A stretch of DNA of 64,000 nucleotides from Nomia melanderi. Its lineage: Eukaryota; Arthropoda; Insecta; Hymenoptera; Halictidae. This document shows positions 15,501 through 29,620 of this stretch, piece after piece (positions within the stretch are counted from its first letter, which is position 1; each line of letters starts with the position of its first letter). The stretch lies in assembly GCF_051020985.1 (NCBI RefSeq), contig NW_027475165.1:528653-592652 (forward strand), read 5' to 3'. The position numbers were made by a program, and so were the translations under genes. Under the pieces are notes generated by a model that was given only the letters and a program-made list of their open reading frames with translations, had not been told where the DNA came from and did no database searches.

Positions 15501-16720
15501 GGGCCTCCTACAGATAATGCACTTTGATTTATTGCGCTATCTCTAATAGCACCCGAGATATCACCAGATATATATTGGATTCTTCCCTAAAACTGAGTGT
15601 CCGGCCCCACGAGACTGTGGTTTTCTCGGCCCCTGGTGGGCCGAGGTCGTTCCCGCTGCACAGATTCATGCGGCAGGGCCTCCTACAGACAATGCACTTT
15701 GATTTATTGCGCTATCTGTAATAGCATCCGAGATATCACCAGATATATATTGGATTTTCCCCTGACCCTGAGTGTCCGGCCCTATGAGACGGTGGTTTTC
15801 TCGGGGCCTGGTGGTCCGAGGTCGTTCCCGCTACACAGATTCATGCGCCAGGGCCTCCTGCAGATAATTCACCATGGTTTATTGCGCTATCTCTAATAGC
15901 ACCCGAGATATCACCAGACATATATTGGATTTTCCCCTGACCCTGAGTGTCCGGCCCCATGAGACTGTGGTTTTCTCGGCCCCTGGTGGTCCGAGGTCGT
16001 ACCCGCTGCCCAGATTCATGCGGCAGGGCCTCGTACAGACAATGCACTTTGATTTATTGCGCTATCTGTAATAGCACCCGAGATATCACCAGATATATAT
16101 TGGATGTTTCCCTGACCCTGGGTGTCCGGCCCCATGAGACGGTGGTTTTCACGGCCCCTGGTGGTACGAGGCTGTTCCCTCTGCACAGATTCATGCGCCA
16201 GGGCCTCCTACAGACAATGCACTTTGATTTATTGCGCTATCTATAATAGCACCCGAGATATCACCGGATATATATTAGATTTATCCCCGACCCTGAGTGT
16301 CCGGCCCCATGAGACGGTGGGTTTCTCGGCCCCTAGTGGTCCGAGGTCGTTCCTGCTGCGCAGATTCATTCGCCAGTGCCTCCTACAGACAATGCACTTT
16401 GATTTATTGCGGTATCTCTAATAGCACCCGAGATATCACCAGATATATATTGGATTTTTCCCTGACCCTGCGTGTCCGGCCCCATGAGACTGTGGTTTTC
16501 TCGGCCCCTGGTGGTCCGAGGTCGTTCCCGCTGCACAGACTCATGAGCCAGGGCCTCCTACAGATAATGCACTTTGATTTATTGCGCTATCTCTAATAGC
16601 ACCCGAGATATCACCAGATATATATTGGATTCTTCCCTAACACTGAGTGTCCGGCCCCATGAGACTGTGGTTTTCTCGGCCCCTGGTGGGCCGAGGTCGT
16701 TCCCGCTGCACAGATTCATG
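12519..16720 (+). repeat. Tandem 2.1-kb higher-order repeat (two units of 12 monomers)
   Basis: The unit 12,519-14,617 repeats immediately as 14,618-16,720 with an offset of 2,098-2,099 bp (12 monomers). The copies are almost identical. One visible difference is a missing G near 14,976 (GCAAGGCCTCC against GCAAGGGCCTCC). The close identity implies a young duplication. Confidence 0.9.
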
Positions 16721-18234
16721 CGCCAGGACCTCCTGCAGATAATTCACTTTGTTTTATTGCGCTATCTCTAATAGCACCCGAGATATCAACAGATATATAT
16801 TGGATTTTTCCCTGACGATGAGTGTCCGGCCCCATGAAACGGTCGTTTCCTTGGCCCCTGGTGGTCCGAGGTCGTTCCCGCTGCACAGATGCATGCGCCA
16901 GGGCCTCCTGCAGATATTTCCCTTTGGTTTATTGCGCTATCTCTAATAGCACCCGAGATATCACCAGATATATATCGGATTTTCCCTTGACCCTGAGTGT
17001 CGAGCACCATGAGACGGTGGTTTTCTCGGCCGCTGGTGGTCCGAGGTCGTTCCCGCTGCCCAGATTCATGCGCCAGGTCCTCCTACAGACAATGCACTTT
17101 GATTTATTGCGCTATCTGTAATAGCACCCGAGATATCACCAGATATATATTGGATGTTTCCCTGACCCTGGGTGTCCGGCCCCATGAGACGGTGGTTTTC
17201 ACGGCCCCTGGTGGTACGAGGCTGTTCCCTCTGCACAGATTCATGCGCCAGGGCCTCCTACAGACAATGCACTTTGATTTATTGCGCTATCTATAATAGC
17301 ACCCGGGATATCACCGGATATATATTAGATTTATCCCCGACCCTGAGTGTCCGGCCGCATGAGACGGTGGTTTTCTCAGACCCTAGTGGTCCGAGGTCGT
17401 TCCTGCTGCGCAGATTCATTCGCCAGTGCCTCCTACAGACAATGCACTTTGATTTATCGCGCTATCTGTAATAGAACTCGAGATATCACCAGATATATGA
17501 TGGATTTTTACTCGACATTGGGTGACGGATACCGAAAATCTGTAATTTTCTCGGCCCCTGGAGGTCCGATGTCGTTCCTGCTGCACAGATTCATGCGCAA
17601 GGGCCTCCTGCGGACAATGCACTTTGTTTTATTGCGCTATCTCTAACAGCACCCGAGATATCACCAGATATATATTTCATTTTTCCCTGACCCTGAGTGT
17701 CCGGCCCCATGAGACGGAGGTTTTCTCGGCCCCTGGTGTTCCGAGGTCGTTCACGCTGCCCAGATACATGCGCCAGGGCCTCCTACAGACAATGCACTTT
17801 GATTTATTGCGCTATCTCTAACAGCACCCGAGATATCACCAGATATATATTGGATTTTCCCCTGTCCCTGAGTGTCCGGCCCCATGAGACAATGGTCTTC
17901 TCGGCCCCTGGTGGACCGAGATCGTTCACGCTGCCCAGATTCATGCGCCAGGGCCTCCTACAGACAATGCACTTTGATTTATTGCGCTATCTCTAGTAGC
18001 ACCAGATATATCACCAGATATATATTGGATTTTTCCCTGACCCTGTGTGTCCGGCCCCATGAGACGGTGGTTGTCTCGGCCCCTGGTGATCCAAGGTCGT
18101 TCCCGCTGCACAGATTCATGCGCCAGGGCCTCCAGCAGATTATTCACATTAGTTTATTGCGCTACCTCTAATAGCACCTGAGATATCGCCAGATATATAT
18201 TGGATTTTTCCCTGACCCTGACAGTCCGGCCCCA

Positions 18235-20660
18235 TGAGACGGTGATTTTCTCGGCCCCTGGTGGTCCGAGGTCGTTTCCGCTGCACAGATTAATGCGCCA
18301 GGGCCTCCTACAGACAACGCACTTTGGTTTATTGCGCTATCTCTAATAGCGCCCGAGATATCTCCAGATATATATTGGATTTTTCCCCGACCCTGAGTGT
18401 CCGGCCCCATGAGACGGTGGTTTTCTCGGCCCCTGGTGGTCCGAGGTGGTTCCTGCTGCACAGATGCATGCGCCAGGGCCTCCTGCAGATAATTAACTTT
18501 GGTTTATTTCTCTATCTCTAATAGCACCCGAGATATCACCAGATATATGCTGGATTTTTACATGACCTTGGGTGACGGATTCCGAATATCTGTAATTTTC
18601 TCGGGCCCTGGTGGTCCGCGGTCGTTCCTGCTGCACAGATTCATTCGCCAGTTCCTCCTACAGACAATGCACTTTGATTTATTGCACTATCTGTAATAGC
18701 TCCCTAGATATCACCAGATATATATTGGATTTTTCCCCGACCATGAGTGTCCGGCCCCATCAGACGGTGGTTTTCTCGGCCCGTGGTGGACCGAGGTCGT
18801 TCCCGCTGCACAGATTCATGCGCCAGGGCCTCCTACAGACAATGCCCTTTGATTTATAGCGCTATCTGTAATAGCACCCGAGATATCACCAGATTCATCC
18901 TGGATTTTTACATGACCTTGGGTCTCCGGCACCATGTGTCGGTGGTTTTCTCGGCCCCTCGTGGTCCGAGTTCGTTCCCGCCGCACAGATGTATGCGCCA
19001 GGGCCTCCTGCAGATAATTCACTTTGATTTATCGCGCTATCTCTAATAGCACCCGAGATATCACCAGATATATATTGGATTTTTCCCCGACCCTGAGTGT
19101 CCGGCCCCATCAGACGGTGGTTTTCTTGGGCCCTGGTGGTCCGAGGTAGATACCGCTGCACAGGTTCATGCGCCAGGGCCTCCTGCAGACAATGCACTTT
19201 GATTTATTGCTCTATCTCTAATAGCACCCGAGATATCACCAGATATATGCTGGATTTTTACATGACCTTTGGTGACGGATACCGGAAATCTGTAATTTTC
19301 TTGGCCCCTGGTGGTCCGAGGTCGATCCAGCAGCACAGATTCATGCGCCCGGGCCTCCTGCAGACAATGCACTTTGATTTATCTCGCTATCTCTAATAGC
19401 ACCCGAGATATCATCAGATACATCCTGGATTTTTACATGACCTTTTGTGTCCGGCACCATGTGTCGGTGGTTTTCTCGGCCCCTGGTGGTCCGAGGTCGT
19501 TCCCGCTGCACAGATTCATGCGCCAGGGCCCCCTGCAAATAGTTCACTTTGGTTTAGTGCGCTATCTGTAAGAGCACCCGAGATATCACCAGATATATAT
19601 TGGATTTTCCCCTGACCCTGAGTGTCCGGCCCCATGAGACGGTGGTTTTCTCGGCCCCTGGTGATCCGAGGTCGTTCCCGCTGCACAGATTCATGCACCC
19701 GGGCCTCCTGCAGACAATTCACTTTGGTTTATTGCGCTATCTCTAATAGCGCCCGAGATATCTCCAGATATATATTGGATTTTTCCCCGACCCTGAGTGT
19801 CCGGCCCCATGAGACGGTGATTTTCTCGGCCCCTGGTGGTCCGAGGTCGTTTCCGCTGCACAGATTAATGCGCCAGGGCCTCCTACAGACAACGCACTTT
19901 GGTTTATTGCGCTATCTCTAATAGCGCCCGAGATATCTCCAGATATATATTGGATTTTTCCCCGACCCTGAGTGTCCGGCCCCATGAGACGGTGGTTTTC
20001 TCGGCCCCTGGTGGTCCGAGGTGGTTCCTGCTGCACAGATGCATGCGCCAGGGCCTCCTGCAGATAATTAACTTTGGTTTATTTCTCTATCTCTAATAGC
20101 ACCCGAGATATCACCAGATATATGCTGGATTTTTACATGACCTTGGGTGACGGATTCCGAATATCTGTAATTTTCTCGGGCCCTGGTGGTCCGCGGTCGT
20201 TCCTGCTGCACAGATTCATTCGCCAGTTCCTCCTACAGACAATGCACTTTGATTTATTGCACTATCTGTAATAGCTCCCTAGATATCACCAGATATATAT
20301 TGGATTTTTCCCCGACCATGAGTGTCCGGCCCCATCAGACGGTGGTTTTCTCGGCCCGTGGTGGACCGAGGTCGTTCCCGCTGCACAGATTCATGCGCCA
20401 GGGCCTCCTACAGACAATGCCCTTTGATTTATAGCGCTATCTGTAATAGCACCCGAGATATCACCAGATTCATCCTGGATTTTTACATGACCTTGGGTCT
20501 CCGGCACCATGTGTCGGTGGTTTTCTCGGCCCCTCGTGGTCCGAGTTCGTTCCCGCCGCACAGATGTATGCGCCAGGGCCTCCTGCAGATAATTCACTTT
20601 GATTTATCGCGCTATCTCTAATAGCACCCGAGATATCACCAGATATATATTGGATTTTTC
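18235..20660 (+). repeat. Duplicated block, offset 1,575 bp (9 monomers)
   Basis: 18,235-19,085 recurs at 19,810-20,660. Shared private variants include GATTTATAGCGCTATCTG, AGATTCATCCTGGATTTTT and GGTCCGAGTTCGTTCCCGC. Confidence 0.85.
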
Positions 20661-23419
20661 CCCTATCCCTGAGTGTCCGGCCCCATGAGATGGTGGTTTT
20701 CTCGGCCCCTGGTGATCCGAGGTCGTTCCCGCTGCACAGATTCATGCGCCAGGGCCTCCTGCAGACAATTCACTTTGGTGTATTGCGCTATCTCTAATAG
20801 CACCCGAGATACCACCAGATATATATTTGATTTTACCCTGACCCTGAGTGTCCGGCCCCATGCGACGGTGGTTTTCTCGGCCCCTGGTAGTCCGAGGTCG
20901 CTCCCGCTGCACAGAATCATGCGCCAGGGCTTCCTGCAGACAATGCACTTTGATTTATTGCGCTATCTCTAATAGCACCCGAGATATCACCAGATATATA
21001 TTGGATTTTTCCCCGACCCTGAGTGTCCGGCCCCATGAGACGGTGGTTTTCTCGGACCCTGGTGATCCGAGGTCGTTCCCGCTGCACAGATTCATGGGCC
21101 AGGGCCTCCTGCAGACAATGCACTTTGGTTTATTGCGCTATCTCTTATAGCACCCGAGATACCACCAGATATATATTTGATTTTACCCTGACCCTGAGTG
21201 ACCGGCCCCATGCGACGGTGGTTTTCTCTGCCCCTGGTAGTCCGAGGCCGTTCCCGCTGCAGAGATTCATGCGACAGGGCTTCCTGCAGACAATGCACTT
21301 TGATTTATTGCGCTATCTCTAATAGCACCCGAGATATCACCAGATATATATTGGATTATTCCCCGACCCTGAGTGTCCGGCCCCATGAGACGGTGGTTTT
21401 CTCGGACCCTGGTGATCCGAGGTCGTTCCCGCTGCACAGATTCATGGGCCAGGGCCTCCTGCAGACAATGCACTTTGGTTTATTGCGCTATCTCTTATAG
21501 CACCCGAGATACCACCAGATATATATTTGATTTTACCCTGACCCTGAGTGTCCGGCCCCATGCGACGGTGGTTTTCTCGGCCCCTGGTAGTCCGAGGCCG
21601 TTCCCGCTGCACAGATTCATGCGCCAGGGCCTCCTGCAGATAATTCACTTCGGTTTAGTGCGCTATCTGTAAGAGCACCCGAGATATCACCAGATATATG
21701 CTGGATTTTTCCCTGACCCTGACAGTCCGGCCCCATGTGTCGGTGGTTTTCTCGGCCCCTGGTGGTCCGAGGTCGTTGCCGCTGTACAGATTCATGCGGC
21801 AGGGCCTCCTGCAGACAATGCACTTTGATTTATTTCGATATCTGTAATAGCACCCGAGATATCCCCAGATATATATTGGATTTTTCCCTGACCCTGAGTG
21901 TCCGGCCCCATGCGACGGTGGTTTTCTCGGCCCCTGGTGGTCCGAGGTCGTTGCCGCTGTACAGATTCATGCGGCAGGGCGTCCTGCAGACAATGCACTT
22001 TGATTTATCGCGCTGTCTCTAATAGCACCCGAGATATAACCAGATATATATTGGATTTTTCACTGACCCTGAGTGTCCGGCCCCATGTGACGGTGGTTTT
22101 CTCGGCCCCTGGTAGTCCGAGGTCGTTCCCGCTGCACAGATTCATGCGCCAGGACGTCCTCCAGACAATGCACTTTGATTTATTTCGATATCTGTAATAG
22201 CACCCGAGATATCCCCAGATATATATTGGATTTTTCCCTGACTCTGACAGTCCGGCCCCATGAGACCGTGATTTTCTCGGCCCCTGGTGGTCCGAGCTCG
22301 TTCCCGCTGCACAGAAACATGCGCCAGGGCTTCGTGCAGACAATGCACTTTGATTTATTGCGCTATCTCTAATAGCACCCGAGATATCACCAGATATATG
22401 CTGGATTTTTACATGACCCTAAGTATCCGGCCCCATGTGTCGGTGGCTTTCTCGGCCCCTGGTGGTCCGAGGTCGTTGCCGCTGCAGAGATTCATGCGCC
22501 AGGGCTTCCTGCAGACAATGCACTTTGATTTATTGCGCTATCTCTAATAGCACCCGAGATATCACCAGATATATGCTGGATTTCTCCCTGACCCTGAGTG
22601 TCCGGGCCCATGTGTCGGTGGTTTTCTCGGACCCTGGTGATCCGAGGTCGTTCCCGCTGCACAGATTCATGCGCCAGGGCATCCTGCAGATAATTCACTT
22701 TGGTTTATTGCGCTATCTCTAATAGCACCCGAGATATCACCAAATACATATTGGATTTTACCCTGACCCTGAGTGTCCGGCCCCATGCGACGGTGGTTTT
22801 CTCGGCCCCCGGTAGTCCGAGGCCGTTCCCGCTGCACAGATTCATGCGCCAGGGCCTCCTGCAGATAATTCACTTCGGTTTAGTGCATTATCTGTAAGAG
22901 CACCCGAGATATCACCAGATATATGCTGGATTTTTCCCTGACCCTGACAGTCCGGCCCCATGTGTCGGTGGTTTTCTCGGCCCCTGGTGGTCCGAGGTCG
23001 TTGCCGCTGTACAGATTCATGCGGCAGGGCCTCCTGCAGACAATGCACTTTGATTTATTGCGCTATCTCTAATAGCACCCGAGATATCACCAGATATATA
23101 TTGGATTTTTCCCAGACCCTGAGTGTCCGGCCCCATGAGACGGTGGTTTTCTCGGACCCTGGTGGTCCGAGGTCGTTCCCGCTGCACAGAATCATGCGCC
23201 AGTGCTTCCTGCAGACAATGCACTTTGATTTATTGCGCTATCTCTAATAGCACCCGAGATATCCCCAGATATATATTGGATTTTTCCCTGACTCTGACAG
23301 TCCGGCCCCATGAGACCGTGATTTTCTCGGCCCCTGGTGGTCCGAGCACGTTCCCGCTGCACAGAAACATGCGCCAGGGCTTCGTGCAGACAATGCACTT
23401 TGATTTATTGCGCTATCTC

Positions 23420-25818
23420 TAATAGCACCCGAGATATCACCAGATATATGCTGGATTTTTACATGACCCTAAGTATCCGGCCCCATGTGTCGGTGGCTTT
23501 CTCGGCCCCTGGTGGTCCGAGGTCGTTGCCGCTGCAGAGATTCATGCGCCAGGGCTTCCTGCAGACAATGCCCTTTGATTTATTGCGCTATCTCTAATAG
23601 CACCCGAGATATCACCAGATATATATTGGATTTTTCCCAGACCCTGAGTGTCCGGCCCCATGAGACGGTGGTTTTCTCGGACCCTGGTGGTCCGAGGTCG
23701 TTCCCGCTGCACAGAATCATGCGCCAGGGCTTCCTGCAGACAATGCACTTTGATTTATTGCGCTATCTCTAATAGCACCCGAGATATCACCAGATATATA
23801 TTGGATTTTTCCCCGACCCTGAGTGTCCGGCCCGATGAGACGGTGGTTTTCTCGGACCCTGGCGATCCGAGGTCGTTCCCGCTGCACAGATTCATGGGCC
23901 AGGGCCTCCTGCAGACAATGCACTTTGGTTTATTGCGCTATCTCTTATAGCACCCGAGATACCACCAGATATATATTTGATTTTACCCTGACCCTGAGTG
24001 TCCGGCCCCATGCGACGGTGGTTTTCTCGGCCCCTGGTAGTCCGAGGCCGTTCCCGCTGCACAGATTCATGCGCCAGGGTCTCCTGCAGATAATTCACTT
24101 TTGTTTATTGCGCTATCTCCAATAGCACACGAGATATCACCAGATATATATTGGATTTTCCCCTGACCCTGAGTGTCCGGCCACATGAGACTGTGGTTTT
24201 CTCGGCCCCTGGTGGTCCGAGGTCGTTCCCGCTGCACAGATTCATGCGCCAGAGCCTCCTACAGACAATGCACTTTGATTTATTGCGCTATCTGTAATAG
24301 CACCCCAGATATCACCAGATATATATTGGATTTTTCCCTGACCCTGAGTGTCCGGCCCCATGAGACGGTGGTTTTCTCGGCCCCTGGTGGTCCGAGGTCG
24401 TTCCCGCTTCACAGATTCATGGGCCAGGGCCTCCTGCAGACAATGCACTTTGGTTTATTGCGCTGTCTCTAATAGCACCCGAGATATCACCAGATATATA
24501 TTGGATTTTTCCCTGACCCTAAGTGTCCGGCCACATGAGACGGTGGTTTTCTCGGCCCCTGGTGGTCCGATGTCGTTCCCGCTGCACAGATTCATTCGCC
24601 AGTGCCGCCTACAGACAATGCAATTTGATTTATTGCGCTATCTCTAATAGCACCCGAGATATCACCAGATATATGCTGGATTTCTCCCTGACCCTGAGTG
24701 TCCGGGCCCATGTGTCGGTGGTTTTCTCGGACCCTGGTGATCCGAGGTCGTTCCCGCTGCACAGATTCATGCGCCAGGGCCTCCTGCAGAAAATTCACTT
24801 TGGTTTATTGCGCTATCTCTAATAGCACCCGAGATATCACCAGATATATGCTGGATTTTTACATGACCCTAAGTATCCGGCCCCATGTGTCGGTGGCTTT
24901 CTCGGCCCCTGGTGGTCCGAGGTCGTTGCCGCTGCAGAGATTCATGCGCCAGGGCTTCCTGCAGACAATGCCCTTTGATTTATTGCGCTATCTCTAATAG
25001 CACCCGAGATATCACCAGATATATATTGGATTTTTCCCAGACCCTGAGTGTCCGGCCCCATGAGACGGTGGTTTTCTCGGACCCTGGTGGTCCGAGGTCG
25101 TTCCCGCTGCACAGAATCATGCGCCAGGGCTTCCTGCAGACAATGCACTTTGATTTATTGCGCTATCTCTAATAGCACCCGAGATATCACCAGATATATA
25201 TTGGATTTTTCCCCGACCCTGAGTGTCCGGCCCGATGAGACGGTGGTTTTCTCGGACCCTGGCGATCCGAGGTCGTTCCCGCTGCACAGATTCATGGGCC
25301 AGGGCCTCCTGCAGACAATGCACTTTGGTTTATTGCGCTATCTCTTATAGCACCCGAGATACCACCAGATATATATTTGATTTTACCCTGACCCTGAGTG
25401 TCCGGCCCCATGCGACGGTGGTTTTCTCGGCCCCTGGTAGTCCGAGGCCGTTCCCGCTGCACAGATTCATGCGCCAGGGTCTCCTGCAGATAATTCACTT
25501 TTGTTTATTGCGCTATCTCCAATAGCACACGAGATATCACCAGATATATATTGGATTTTCCCCTGACCCTGAGTGTCCGGCCACATGAGACTGTGGTTTT
25601 CTCGGCCCCTGGTGGTCCGAGGTCGTTCCCGCTGCACAGATTCATGCCCCAGAGCCTCCTACAGACAATGCACTTTGATTTATTGCGCTATCTGTAATAG
25701 CACCCCAGATATCACCAGATATATATTGGATTTTTCCCTGACCCTGAGTGTCCGGCCCCATGAGACGGTGGTTTTCTCGGCCCCTGGTGGTCCGAGGTCG
25801 TTCCCGCTTCACAGATTC
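23420..25818 (+). repeat. Duplicated block, offset 1,400 bp (8 monomers)
   Basis: 23,420-24,418 recurs at 24,820-25,818 with very few differences (for example CATGCGCC against CATGCCCC at about 25,648). The second copy begins at a different flanking monomer, consistent with unequal crossover in register. Confidence 0.85.
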
Positions 25819-27254
25819 ATGCGCCAGGGCCTCCTACAGATAATGCACTTTGATTTATTGCGCTATCTGTAATAGCACCCGAGATATCACCAGATATATA
25901 TTGGATTTTTCCCCGACCCTGAGTGTCCGGCCCCATGAGACGGTGGTTATCTCGGACCCTGGTGATCCGAGGTCGTTCCCGCTGCACAGATTCATGGGCC
26001 AGGGCCTCCTGCAGACAATGCACTTTGGTTTATTGCGCTGTCTCTAATAGCACCCGAGATATCACCAGATATATATTGGATTTTTCCCTGACCCTAAGTG
26101 TCCGGCCACATGAGACGGTGGTTTTCTCGGCCCCTGGTGGTCCGATGTCGTTCCCGCTGCACAGATTCATTCGCCAGTGCCGCCTACAGACAATGCACTT
26201 TGATTTATTGCGCTATCTCTAATAGCACCCGAGATATCACCAGATATATGCTGGATTTCTCCCTGACCCTGAGTGTCCGGGCCCATGTGTCGGTGGTTTT
26301 CTCGGACCCTGGTGATCCGAGGTCGTTCCCGCTGCACAGATTCATGCGCCAGGGCCTCCTGCAGATAATTCACTTTGGTTTATTGCGCTATCACTAATAG
26401 CACCCGAGATATCACCAAATACATATTGGATTTTTCCCTGACCCTGAGTGTCCGGCCCCATGTGTCGGTGGTTTTCTCGGGCCCTGATGGTCCGAGGTCA
26501 TTGCCGCTGCACACACTCATGCACCAGGGCCTCCCGCAGACAAAGCACTTTGACTTATCGCGCTATCTCTAATAGCACCCGAGATATCACCGGATATTTA
26601 TTGGATTTTTCCCTGACCCTGACAGTTCGGCCCCATGTGTCGGTGGTTTTCTCGGCCCCTGGTGGTCTGAGGTCGTTGCCGCTGCACACACTCATGCACC
26701 AGGGCCTCCCGCAGACAAAGCACTTTGACTTATCGCGCTATCTCTAATAGCACCCGAGATATCATCAGGTACATCCTGGATTTTTACATGACCTTGGGTG
26801 TCCGGCCCCATGAGACGGTGGTTTTCACGGCCCCTAGTGGTCCGAGGTCGTTCCTGCTGCACCGATTCATTCGCCAGTGCCTCCTACAGACAATGCACCT
26901 TGATTTATTGCGCTATCTCTAATAGCACCCGAGATATGACCAGATATATATTTGATTTTTCCATGACCCTGACAGTGCGGCCCCATGAGTCAGTGATTTT
27001 CACGGCCCCTGGTGGTCCGAGGTCGTTCCCGCTGCACAGAAACATGCGCCAGGGCTTCGTGCAGACAATGCACTTTGATTTATTGCGCTATCTCTAATAG
27101 CACCCGAGATATCACCAGATATATGCTGGATTTTTACATGACCCTAAGTATCCGGCCCCATGTGTCGGTGGCTTTCTCGGCCCCTGGTGGTCCGAGGTCG
27201 TTGCCGCTGCAGAGATTCATGCGCCAGGGCTTCCTGCAGACAATGCACTTTGAT

Positions 27255-29620
27255 TTATCGCGCTATCTCTAATAGCACCCGAGATATAACCAGATATATA
27301 TTGGATTTTTCACTGACCCTGAGTGTCCGGCCCCATGTGACTGTGGTTTTCTCGGCCCCTGGTAGTCCGAGGTCGTTCCCGCTGCACAGATTCATGCGCC
27401 AGGACCTCCTCCAGACAATGCACTTTGATTTATTTCGATATCTGTAATAGCACCCGAGATATCCCCAGATATATATTGGATTTTTCCCTGACTCTGACAG
27501 TCCGGCCCCATGAGACCGTGATTTTCTCGGCCCCTGGTGGTCCGAGCTCGTTCCCGCTGCACAGAAACATGCGCCAGGGCTTCCTGCAGACAATGCACTT
27601 TGATTTATTGCGCTATCTCTAATAGCACCCGAGATGTCACCAGATATATGCTGGATTTTTACATGACCCTAAGTATCCGGCCCCATGTGTCGGTGGTTTT
27701 CTCGGCCCCTGGTGGTCCGAGGTCGTTGCCGCTGCAGAGATTCATGCGCCAGGGCTTCCTGCAGACAATGCACTTTGATTTATTGCTCTATCTCTAATAG
27801 CACCCGAGATATCACCAGATATATATTGGATTTTTCCCAGACCCTGAGTGTCCGGCCCCATGAGACGGTGGTTTTCTCGGACCCTGGTGATCCGAGGTCG
27901 TTCCCGCTGCACAGATTCATGGGCCAGGGCCTCCTGCAGACAATGCACTTTGGTTTATTGCGCTATTTCTTATAGCACCCGAGATACCACCAGATATATA
28001 TTTGATTTTACCCTGACCCTGATAGTCCAGCCCCATGTGTCGGTGGTTTTCTCGGCCCCTGGTGGTCCGAGGTCGTTCCCGCTGCACAGATTCATGCGCC
28101 AAGGCCTCCTGCAGACAATGCACTTTGGTTTATTGCGCTCTCTCTAATAGCACCCGAGATATCACCAGATATATGCTGGATTTTTCCCTGACCCTGAGTG
28201 TCCGGCCCCATGTGTCGGTGGTTTTCTCGGACCCTGGTGATCCGAGGTCGTTCCCGCTGCACAGATTCATGCGCCAGTGCCTCCTACAGTCAATGCACCT
28301 TGATTTATTGCGCTATCTCTAATAGCACCTGAGATATCACCAGATATATATTGGATTTTTCCCTGACCCTGACAGTCCGGCCCCATGAGACGGTGATTTT
28401 CTCGGCCCCTGGTTGTCCGAGGTCGTTCCCGCTGCACAGATTCATGCGCCAGGGCCTCCCGCAGACAAAGCACTTTGACTTATCGCGCTATCTCTAATAG
28501 CACCCGAGATATCATCAGATACATCCTGGATTTTTACATGACCTTGGGTGTCCGGCCCCATGAGACGGTGGTTTTCACGGCCCCTAGTGGTCCGAGGTCG
28601 TTCCTGCTGCACCGATTCATTCGCCAGTGCCTCCTACAGACAATGCACCTTGATTTATTGCGCTATCTCTAATAGCACCCGAGATATCACCAGATATATA
28701 TTTGATTTTTCCATGACCCTGACAGTCCGGCCCCATGAGACAGTGATTTTCACGGCCCCTGGTGGTCCGAGGTCGTTCCCGCTGCACAGATTCATGCGCC
28801 AGGGCCCGCTGCAGATAACTCACTACGGTTTAGTGCGCTATCTGTAAGAGCACCCGAGATATCACCAGATATATGCTGGATTTTTCCCTGACCCTGACAG
28901 TCCGGCCCCATGTGTCGGTGGTTTTCTCGGCCCCTGGTGGTCCGACGTCGTTGCCGCTGTACAGATTCATGCGGCAGGGCCTCCCGCAGACAATGCACTT
29001 TGATTTATCGCGCTATCTCTAATAGCACCCGAGATATAACCAGATATATATTGGATTTTTCACTGACCCTGAGTGTCCGGCCCCATGTGACGGTGGTTTT
29101 CTCGGCCCCTGGTAGTCCGAGGTCGTTCCCGCTGCACAGATTCATGCGCCAGGACCTCCTCCAGACAATGCACTTTGATTTATTTCGATATCTGTAATAG
29201 CACCCGAGATATCCCCAGATATATATTGGATTTTTCCCTGACTCTGACAGTCCGGCCCCATGAGACCGTGATTTTCTCGGCCCCTGGTGGTCCGAGCTCG
29301 TTCCCGCTGCACAGAAACATGCGCCAGGGCTTCCTGCAGACAATGCACTTTGATTTATTGCGCTATCTCTAATAGCACCCGAGATATCACCAGATATATG
29401 CTGGATTTTTACATGACCCTAAGTATCCGGCCCAATGTGTCGGTGGTTTTCTCGGCCCCTGGTGGTCCGAGGTCGTTGCCGCTGCAGAGATTCATGCGCC
29501 AGGGCTTCCTGCAGACAATGCACTTTGATTTATTGCTCTATCTCTAATAGCACCCGAGATATCACCAGATATATATTGGATTTTTCCCAGACCCTGAGTG
29601 TCCGGCCCCATGAGACGGTG
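27255..29620 (+). repeat. Duplicated block, offset 1,750 bp (10 monomers)
   Basis: 27,255-27,860 recurs at 29,005-29,620. A related partial copy lies at about 22,005-22,560, 5,250 bp (30 monomers) upstream. Shared variants include GAGATATAACCAGATATATA and GAGATATCCCCAGATATATA. Confidence 0.8.
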